Assembly (NCBI GenBank): GCA_023396665.1
Contig: JAEWVL010000092.1
Location: 1-17,973 of the forward strand
Direction of reading: 5' to 3'
Source: Spirochaetota bacterium
Lineage (GTDB): Bacteria; Spirochaetota; UBA4802; JAFGJZ01
DNA length: 17,973 bases
In this document: positions 13,333 through 17,973 of the stretch, in pieces
Layout of the letters: every line of letters starts with the position of its first letter
How positions within the stretch are numbered: the stretch's first letter is position 1
Made by a program: the position numbers and the translations under genes
Notes under the pieces: model-generated
Databases searched by the model: none
Seen by the model: the letters and a program-made list of their open reading frames with translations, nothing else
Told to the model about the DNA's origin: nothing

Positions 13333-15831
13333 ATGTTTATTCAGAAGCACGATAAAGTAGCTCTCTATGCGGGTGAGCGTGAAATTACTTATGCAGGGCT
13401 TCTGAGCGAGTCGCATATGTTTGCCGACTTTGTTTCTGCCAAAAAAAAAGATCGCATCATTATTTTTTGTGAGAACAGGCCTGAATGGATTTTTGCGTTT
13501 TTTGGCGCATGGATCAATAAATCGATTCCGGTTCCGGTAGATATTTCATCTTCGGCTGAAGAACTTGCTTATATATTGAAGGATTGTACGCCGGTGACTG
13601 CGTTTGTCTCATCTCAGACGATTGTTCAGTTCAAAGCGGCTCTGAAAATATCGAAAACAAAAGTCAAAGTGATTAATGTCGATGCAATGAAGCCGACAAA
13701 AAAAGTGTATAGGGCCGATGAAATCAATCCGGATAAAATGGATGATATAGCTTCAATCATATATACCTCAGGCACAACGGGAAACCCGAAAGGAGTGATG
13801 CTGTCTTTTGGGAATTTCATGTCGAATATTGAGGCTGTAAGCGGAGAAAATCTTCATTATAAAAAGAGTTCTGTTGTTCTGATCCTTCTTCCCCTGCATC
13901 ATGTTTTTCCCCTCGCCGGGTCCATGTTGGCTCCTTTATATATGGGGGGGAGCTGCGCTATTTGTCCATCATTGACTTCTGCTGATATCATGTCAACGCT
14001 GCAACGCCATAAGGTGACGCTGTTCATCGGTGTACCCCGGCTCTATACGCTCATTAGAAATGGAATTCAATCCAAACTTAAAAAGAATTTTGTCGGAAAT
14101 CTGTTCTATCATGTTTTTTCGTTTATTCGGATTCCTTCTTTGGCAAAAAAAGTTTTCAAGCAGATACATGAGACCTTTGGCGGCTGCATTGTTGAATTCA
14201 TATCGGGTGGGGCTCCACTGGACAAAAAAGATGCCGATTTCTTTACAATACTGGGCTTTAAAATAGTAGAAGGATACGGTATGACGGAAGCCGCTCCAAT
14301 GATTACTTGTCCGCAACCGAACAGATATCGGATGGGAACCGTTGGAAAACCGATTCCCAATACAGAAGTGAAAATTATCGACGGCGAAGTATGCTTTCGC
14401 GGACCGAATATGATGAAGGGGTACTATAAACGTCCAAAGGAAACCGCTGCCGTGATTATCGACGGCTGGTTTCATACAGGTGACCTGGGCCGCTTTGATC
14501 GAGATGGGTATCTGATAATTACCGGGCGATCCAAAGAAATCATTGTTCTTCCGAATGGGAAAAATGTAAATCCCGTTGAGATTGAAGAGAAAGTAATGAC
14601 TCTTTCCAAAATGATTCTTGAAGCCGGAGTTTTTGAAGATAACGGGATGCTGTCTCTGGTTATTTATCCTGATATGAAAAAGATACACGAAGCTGAACTG
14701 GTGAATCTTGACGAGCATTTTCGAACGAGCGTAATAGACAAGTACAATCGATCGGTCTCGCCGTACAAAAGAATTGCGCGTTATTATCTCGTCTCCGAAG
14801 AGCTGCCCCGTACCCGACTTGGAAAGCTTCGTCGTTTTATGTTAAAAGACAGTATCTCCGTTGACAGAGCCGGTCGAAAGCGTGTAAAAGAGCCGACTTT
14901 TCAGGAATATCTTGCGTTGAAAACTTTTCTCTCGGGTGAAACCGGAAAAGATGTGTATCCGGATGATCACATTGAAATTGATTTGGGTATGGACTCTCTT
15001 GCAAAAGTATCCCTTCTTGCTTACATCAAGTCAACCTTCGGCTTGCACATGGAAGATAAACTGCTTTCGCAATACGGAAAAATTGGAAAGCTTGCGGAAT
15101 TTATCAACAAAAACAGAAAGACAAAGAAGATAGAAGTAAAGGAAGTGAATTGGGGAACAATAGTAAAAAATGTTAATGCCAATTTTACGCTGGCGAAAAG
15201 TCGTTTTCCGCATATAGCGTCTATGAGTATACTTAAGCTCTTTTTGCATCTTTTTTTCCGGATCAAAGTTGAGGGAAAGGAGAATTTGCCTGACGGGGCC
15301 TGCATAATCGCCCCAAACCATCAAAGTTTTCTTGATTGGCCTGTTGTCGCTACTGCACTTTCGAGAGGGGTGCTGAGAAAAACTTATATATTCGCAAAAG
15401 AGAAGCACTTTAGTACACGTTTGCATAGGGGCTTTGCTTCCAGATTTAATGTGATCGTTATGGACATCAATCGTGACCTGAATGAATCGATTCAGATTAT
15501 GGCGGATGTGCTCAAGAAGGGAAATTATCTTGCGGTTTTTCCGGAGGGGACGAGAAATACAGACGGGGTGCCGGGATTATTTAAAAAAAGTTTTGCCATT
15601 CTTTCAAAAGAACTTCGTGTGCCGGTTGTTCCTGTTGTTATCAAGGGAACTGACAAAGCGCTTCCGGTGAATTCTTTTTTCATAAGGCCGTTTCGTAAAA
15701 TATCGCTTACTTTTCTTGATCCGGTTATTCCGCGGGGAGAAAAATATGAAGAATTGGCAGAGAAAGTCAGAGGACGGATTGCCGCGGAACTTTCAGACAA
15801 AAAAAACCCGCTTTTAGGCGGGCAAGGTTAA
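13333..15831 (+). CDS. Trifunctional fusion: acyl-CoA/acyl-ACP ligase, acyl carrier protein and PlsC-type acyltransferase
   Basis: The 832-aa protein joins three parts. Residues about 9-505 are an ANL-family AMP-forming ligase: P-loop YTSGTTGNPKG (144-154), YGMTEAAP (Glu319), HTGDLGR (Asp384) and catalytic Lys498 in TRLGKLRR. Residues about 520-595 are an acyl carrier protein with Ser555 in GMDSL as the phosphopantetheine site. Residues about 610-830 are a PlsC-type acyltransferase with NHQSFLDW (His663, Asp668) and PEGTRN (737-742). The likely job is to activate free fatty acids, hold them on the built-in carrier and pass them to lysophospholipid or lysophosphatidate. This is Aas-like chemistry, but E. 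coli Aas has the acyltransferase first and no internal carrier. AGGAAGGTG precedes the ATG. There is no signal peptide; the protein probably sits on the inner membrane surface. Confidence 0.92.
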   Translation: MFIQKHDKVALYAGEREITYAGLLSESHMFADFVSAKKKDRIIIFCENRPEWIFAFFGAWINKSIPVPVDISSSAEELAYILKDCTPVTAFVSSQTIVQFKAALKISKTKVKVINVDAMKPTKKVYRADEINPDKMDDIASIIYTSGTTGNPKGVMLSFGNFMSNIEAVSGENLHYKKSSVVLILLPLHHVFPLAGSMLAPLYMGGSCAICPSLTSADIMSTLQRHKVTLFIGVPRLYTLIRNGIQSKLKKNFVGNLFYHVFSFIRIPSLAKKVFKQIHETFGGCIVEFISGGAPLDKKDADFFTILGFKIVEGYGMTEAAPMITCPQPNRYRMGTVGKPIPNTEVKIIDGEVCFRGPNMMKGYYKRPKETAAVIIDGWFHTGDLGRFDRDGYLIITGRSKEIIVLPNGKNVNPVEIEEKVMTLSKMILEAGVFEDNGMLSLVIYPDMKKIHEAELVNLDEHFRTSVIDKYNRSVSPYKRIARYYLVSEELPRTRLGKLRRFMLKDSISVDRAGRKRVKEPTFQEYLALKTFLSGETGKDVYPDDHIEIDLGMDSLAKVSLLAYIKSTFGLHMEDKLLSQYGKIGKLAEFINKNRKTKKIEVKEVNWGTIVKNVNANFTLAKSRFPHIASMSILKLFLHLFFRIKVEGKENLPDGACIIAPNHQSFLDWPVVATALSRGVLRKTYIFAKEKHFSTRLHRGFASRFNVIVMDINRDLNESIQIMADVLKKGNYLAVFPEGTRNTDGVPGLFKKSFAILSKELRVPVVPVVIKGTDKALPVNSFFIRPFRKISLTFLDPVIPRGEKYEELAEKVRGRIAAELSDKKNPLLGGQG
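15799..15822 (-). terminator. Minus-strand terminator of the WYL regulator, embedded in the fusion gene's 3' end
   Basis: GCGGG (15818-15822) and CCCGC (15807-15811) pair around a 6-base loop. On the minus strand a run of eight T residues follows (15799-15806). On the plus strand the A-run precedes the stem and no T-run follows, so it terminates the minus-strand regulator. It lies within the last codons of the converging fusion gene. Confidence 0.75.
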
Positions 15832-16001
15832 ACAGGGGAGTATTGGTTTCAAAAATTCATGTTGTTATGGTGCATCGGGCGGCTAAGTGTTACATGATTT
15901 ATTTTTGCAATATATAATTTATTGTTTTTTTGTTATACATTAGTGAGTTAAAAAGGCCGTTTTGTCGCTTCCCCGAAGGAGGGTAAGTGATAATGATAAG
16001 G

Positions 16002-16937
16002 TTACTGTCTGTATATTGCGGCCGTCTGTTCGGTTTTTATTGCTATTTTTTCCCGAAGTTCTTCTGGTTCGAGAACTTCTACCTGCGGGCCGTAACTCAG
16101 TATCATTGCGGTAAGCCATGAGTCATCAGGGTAGTCAACTGTGAGTGTGATGGTGCCGTCTTCATTTTCAGTAAACTGGCATTCGTCCCAGGTTTCTTTA
16201 ATGTTTTCCTTGAGTTCAGATGAAAATTTGAGTTTGACGGCAGCACTGCCTGTTTGCAGTTCGGGCAGATTTTCTATATGATTACGGTAGCTTTCGCTTT
16301 TTCTCTGAAATGACTCGGCAGTGGTTTCAATTTCCCGCATACGAGAGATCTTGAAAACTCTAAATGCTTTTCTGGTACGACAAAATGCAAATAGGTACCA
16401 CGCAAAGCTTTTGACTAGAAGAGTCATGGGCTCGATAAGTCTTCTTTCCGGTGTTTTCTCGGGTGTTCGATACAGCATGCTGATAAGTTTTTGACTGCTG
16501 ATCGCATTGTATATTGTTTTAAGGTTGTCCCGAACCCTTGTAGTGATACCCCATGGTATCAGGTCGATAGCGATTTGTTCGAAGGAGTCGTTGAAGTACG
16601 CCCGTTCATTTTGCGGCACAAGGTTTTGTATTTTTTCGATAGCAGTGTCAATTTGTATGCTCTCGAGAGAAGTGTTGATGCTTTTCAGTGCGGCGAGTAT
16701 GGAGGTGAGATCTGACAGGGAAAGAAGCTGGCGTTCAAGACGGAAGTTCGGCATGATTCCAAAACCACCATTGTTGCCTGGATAGGATATGACCGGTATT
16801 CCCGCTAGATTGATTGCGTCAATATCACGGTAAATTGTGCGAATTGTAACTTCGAATTTATCTGCAAGTTCACGGGCGGATATCCGATCGCGATTAAGTA
16901 ACATTATGACGATTGAGAGCATGCGGTCAATTCGCAT
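16002..16937 (-). CDS. WYL-domain transcriptional regulator with N-terminal HTH (YafY/PafC-like)
   Basis: The 311-aa protein has an N-terminal DeoR-like winged helix-turn-helix (about 2-60; ISARELADKFEVTIRTIYRD is the recognition region, followed by GIPVISYPGNNGG). Its WYL sensor domain spans about 140-215, with Trp180-Tyr181-Leu182 in KSFAWYLFAF and conserved basic residues nearby (CRTRKAFRVFKISRM). A C-terminal WCX-like region extends to the end. WYL proteins bind DNA and are thought to sense a nucleotide or nucleic-acid ligand; this subgroup often controls stress or defence genes. The ATG at 16937 follows a G-rich AAGGGGGG at slightly long spacing. It is transcribed away from the MshEN/thioesterase genes and converges on the fusion gene. 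TTGCAAA repeats just upstream may be its operator. No defence genes are visible beside it. Confidence 0.92.
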   Translation of the reverse strand: MRIDRMLSIVIMLLNRDRISARELADKFEVTIRTIYRDIDAINLAGIPVISYPGNNGGFGIMPNFRLERQLLSLSDLTSILAALKSINTSLESIQIDTAIEKIQNLVPQNERAYFNDSFEQIAIDLIPWGITTRVRDNLKTIYNAISSQKLISMLYRTPEKTPERRLIEPMTLLVKSFAWYLFAFCRTRKAFRVFKISRMREIETTAESFQRKSESYRNHIENLPELQTGSAAVKLKFSSELKENIKETWDECQFTENEDGTITLTVDYPDDSWLTAMILSYGPQVEVLEPEELREKIAIKTEQTAAIYRQ

Positions 16938-16962
16938 TGTTCGTATCCCCCCTTTTTTTTAT

Positions 16963-16991
16963 TTTGCAAACCCTCATATATTTGTTGCAAA
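16963..16991. promoter_or_regulatory. Repeated TTGCAAA elements upstream of the WYL regulator
   Basis: TTTGCAAA, a perfect palindrome (16963-16970), and TTGCAAA (16985-16991) share a core spaced 21 bp apart, about two helical turns. They lie 26-54 bp upstream of the regulator start and between two divergent genes. They are candidate operator half-sites; binding by the WYL protein is inference. Confidence 0.4.
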
Positions 16992-17011
16992 TGCGTTGAA
17001 TACGCTATACT
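16982..17011 (+). promoter_or_regulatory. Possible promoter toward the MshEN gene
   Basis: TTGTTG (16982-16987) and TATACT (17006-17011) are separated by 18 bases. The -10 matches five of six. It would give a leader of about 160 bases and overlaps the TTGCAAA repeats, so a bound repressor would affect it. Confidence 0.3.
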
Positions 17012-17177
17012 ATAACCGTCAGATGCAGATCACGATAGCGAACTGCTGTATCGATGGTTTTCCATTTTGTTTTATTGTCAACAAAAACGATAAATTGCTG
17101 TTTCCGCGTATGTATTCAGTGACGGTTGTTTAGAAGGACTCTTCGGGAGTTGTATAAATTTATTTCGGGGTTACAAG

Positions 17178-17432
17178 ATGAAGGTTGGCGAATATTTTAT
17201 TCAAAATGGCTTAATTACACAAGAGCAGCTTGACGAAGCTCTGGCCTTGCAGCGCGACAATCCCGCGAGAGCCTTGGGGGAGATTCTCGTTACTCTTGGA
17301 GTTTTTTCCAAAGAACAGCTTATAATGGCCATGGAGATGTACATGATTGAAACGGGGGCGACTCCCGCGGTTGCGGATGAGTGGCTTGATCAGGATGAAG
17401 TCGATGTGTTGATGGAGCGTCTGGTCAAGTAA
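17178..17432 (+). CDS. Stand-alone MshEN (type II secretion GspE N-terminal-like) domain protein
   Basis: The 84-aa protein is made almost only of two successive MshEN motif units. Unit 1 starts at Lys2 (KVGEYFIQNG then LITQEQLDEALALQ) and unit 2 at Ala32 (ALGEILVTLG then VFSKEQLIMAMEMY). Both follow the known spacing of an LG pair, a Gly seven residues on, a Leu, and a final Leu/Met and Gln/Tyr. Such paired motifs form the c-di-GMP-binding domain at the front of MshE/PilB-type ATPases. The Arg that usually opens each motif is Lys in unit 1 and Ala in unit 2, so ligand binding is uncertain. No ATPase domain follows; the frame stops at 17432 after a short acidic tail. The ribosome binding site is weak (CGGGG). 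It may be a small c-di-GMP receptor or adaptor. The PaaI-type thioesterase gene follows 74 bp later. Confidence 0.75.
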   Translation: MKVGEYFIQNGLITQEQLDEALALQRDNPARALGEILVTLGVFSKEQLIMAMEMYMIETGATPAVADEWLDQDEVDVLMERLVK

Positions 17433-17481
17433 GAAGCATGTTTTGAGCAAATTTATATAAGATTTTATAGTTATCCCCAAT

Positions 17482-17499
17482 CTTTTAATTAGTTAAAAG
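17482..17499 (+). promoter_or_regulatory. AT-rich hairpin just before the PaaI-type thioesterase start
   Basis: CTTTTAA (17482-17488) and TTAAAAG (17493-17499) form a perfect 7-bp dyad with a 4-base loop, ending seven bases before the ATG. It has no following T-run. It could affect translation start or bind a protein; the stem is weak because it is nearly all A-T. Confidence 0.35.
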
Positions 17500-17506
17500 C
17501 AGAAAA

Positions 17507-17962
17507 ATGGTTGACAGCAGTGCCATTTCTTTCGATAGTATCCACATGATAGAATTTGAAGATAAGACTTGTTTCGGCTGCGGTGAAGAAAATCAGCGAG
17601 GGCTTCAGCTTAAGCTTAAATTTGACCCTGACACCCAGACTGCATTTGGTGAATATAGAGCCGGACAGGATCTTGAAGGCGCTCCGAATATTATTCATGC
17701 CGGGATTGTTTCAGCTTTGCTTGACGAGACAATGACTACCGTGAATAAATACCTCGAGTTTTTTGCTTTGACCGGTGAGATTACCGTTCGTTTTCTTCAG
17801 CCCGCGTATATCAATGAGAATCTGTATATTCGTGGTTGGCATGTGAAGAAGAATAAACGTGTTATCGAAAATCGCGCTGAGATAGAAAATGAGATGGGAA
17901 AGATTGTAGCGCGAGCAAAGGGAAAGTATCTGGATGTTGACGAGATTCCTCAACCGGAATAA
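17507..17962 (+). CDS. PaaI-family hotdog thioesterase
   Basis: The 151-aa protein is a hotdog-fold acyl-CoA thioesterase. It carries the N-terminal CFGCGEENQRGLQLKLKF (22-39), a signature of one PaaI-type subgroup, and the central helix IIHAGIVSALLDETM (62-76), with Asp73 and Glu74 as candidate catalytic acids and His64 in the usual His-x-Gly position. ITVRFLQPAYINENL is the typical third strand. The substrate cannot be told from sequence. The ATG at 17507 has only a poor ribosome binding site (AAAGCAG); an internal ATG at 17546 would still keep the Cys signature but has no better site. The upstream MshEN gene is in the same direction, so the pair may be cotranscribed. It is the second free thioesterase in the window, after the YciA-like one. 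Confidence 0.88.
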   Translation: MVDSSAISFDSIHMIEFEDKTCFGCGEENQRGLQLKLKFDPDTQTAFGEYRAGQDLEGAPNIIHAGIVSALLDETMTTVNKYLEFFALTGEITVRFLQPAYINENLYIRGWHVKKNKRVIENRAEIENEMGKIVARAKGKYLDVDEIPQPE

Positions 17963-17973
17963 ACGGTTGGTTT

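Noticed and set aside
16837..17133. A 98-aa plus-strand open frame upstream of the MshEN gene
   Set aside because: It begins inside the WYL regulator gene, has no ribosome binding site and its composition looks non-coding.
16002..17962. Phage-defence locus suggested by the WYL regulator
   Set aside because: No nuclease, helicase, methylase or other defence effector is adjacent; neighbours are an MshEN protein, a thioesterase and a lipid enzyme.

Overview
The window is ordinary chromosomal DNA of mid GC content from a bacterium with an outer cell compartment: it encodes several exported or membrane-bound proteins, and most genes have recognisable Shine-Dalgarno sites. I cannot name the organism. 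The mix of an acyl-ligase/ACP/acyltransferase fusion, a free MshEN domain, an HtrA protease and several lineage-specific helical proteins would fit a spirochaete or another diderm phylum, but this is a low-confidence impression. No rRNA, tRNA, CRISPR array, insertion sequence or prophage was recognised.

Left part (1-4310): the 3' end of a PrmC/HemK release-factor methyltransferase is followed closely by a multi-pass membrane protein with a helical, HEAT-like tail. Converging on it from the minus strand is a two-gene housekeeping operon, rdgB-nth (nucleotide-pool sanitation plus base-excision repair), whose members overlap by 11 bp. Divergent from rdgB is an exported protein that joins a class I glutamine-amidotransferase domain with intact Cys-His-Glu residues to what looks like a degenerate LytM/M23 fold.

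Centre (4310-9820): a GH13 alpha-glucosidase-type enzyme converges on a glycolytic GAPDH gene (minus strand), with a strong minus-strand terminator between them. A 419-bp gap follows. It holds the gap leader, with an 8-bp perfect hairpin, and a divergent promoter for an all-helical protein of unknown function; the RlmI-type rRNA methyltransferase gene comes next.

Right part (9820-17973): a visibly AT-rich minus-strand gene encodes a small protein with two ribbon-helix-helix-like units in one chain. Its ribosome binding site lies inside a near-perfect dyad, next to a second dyad, which suggests autoregulation. A YciA-like acyl-CoA thioesterase gene precedes it on the same strand. Divergent from these are an exported helical protein with a good sigma-70-type promoter and, just past a rho-independent terminator, an HtrA-type serine protease. 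Then comes an 832-aa protein fusing acyl ligase, acyl carrier protein and PlsC acyltransferase, probably for recycling fatty acids into phospholipid. A WYL-domain regulator on the minus strand converges on it, and the regulator's terminator sits inside the last codons of the fusion gene. The window ends with a stand-alone MshEN (possible c-di-GMP-binding) protein and a PaaI-type thioesterase.

The most interesting items are the exported amidotransferase/LytM-like fusion, the single-chain double RHH protein with its dyads, the reversed-order Aas-like fusion, and the free MshEN domain.
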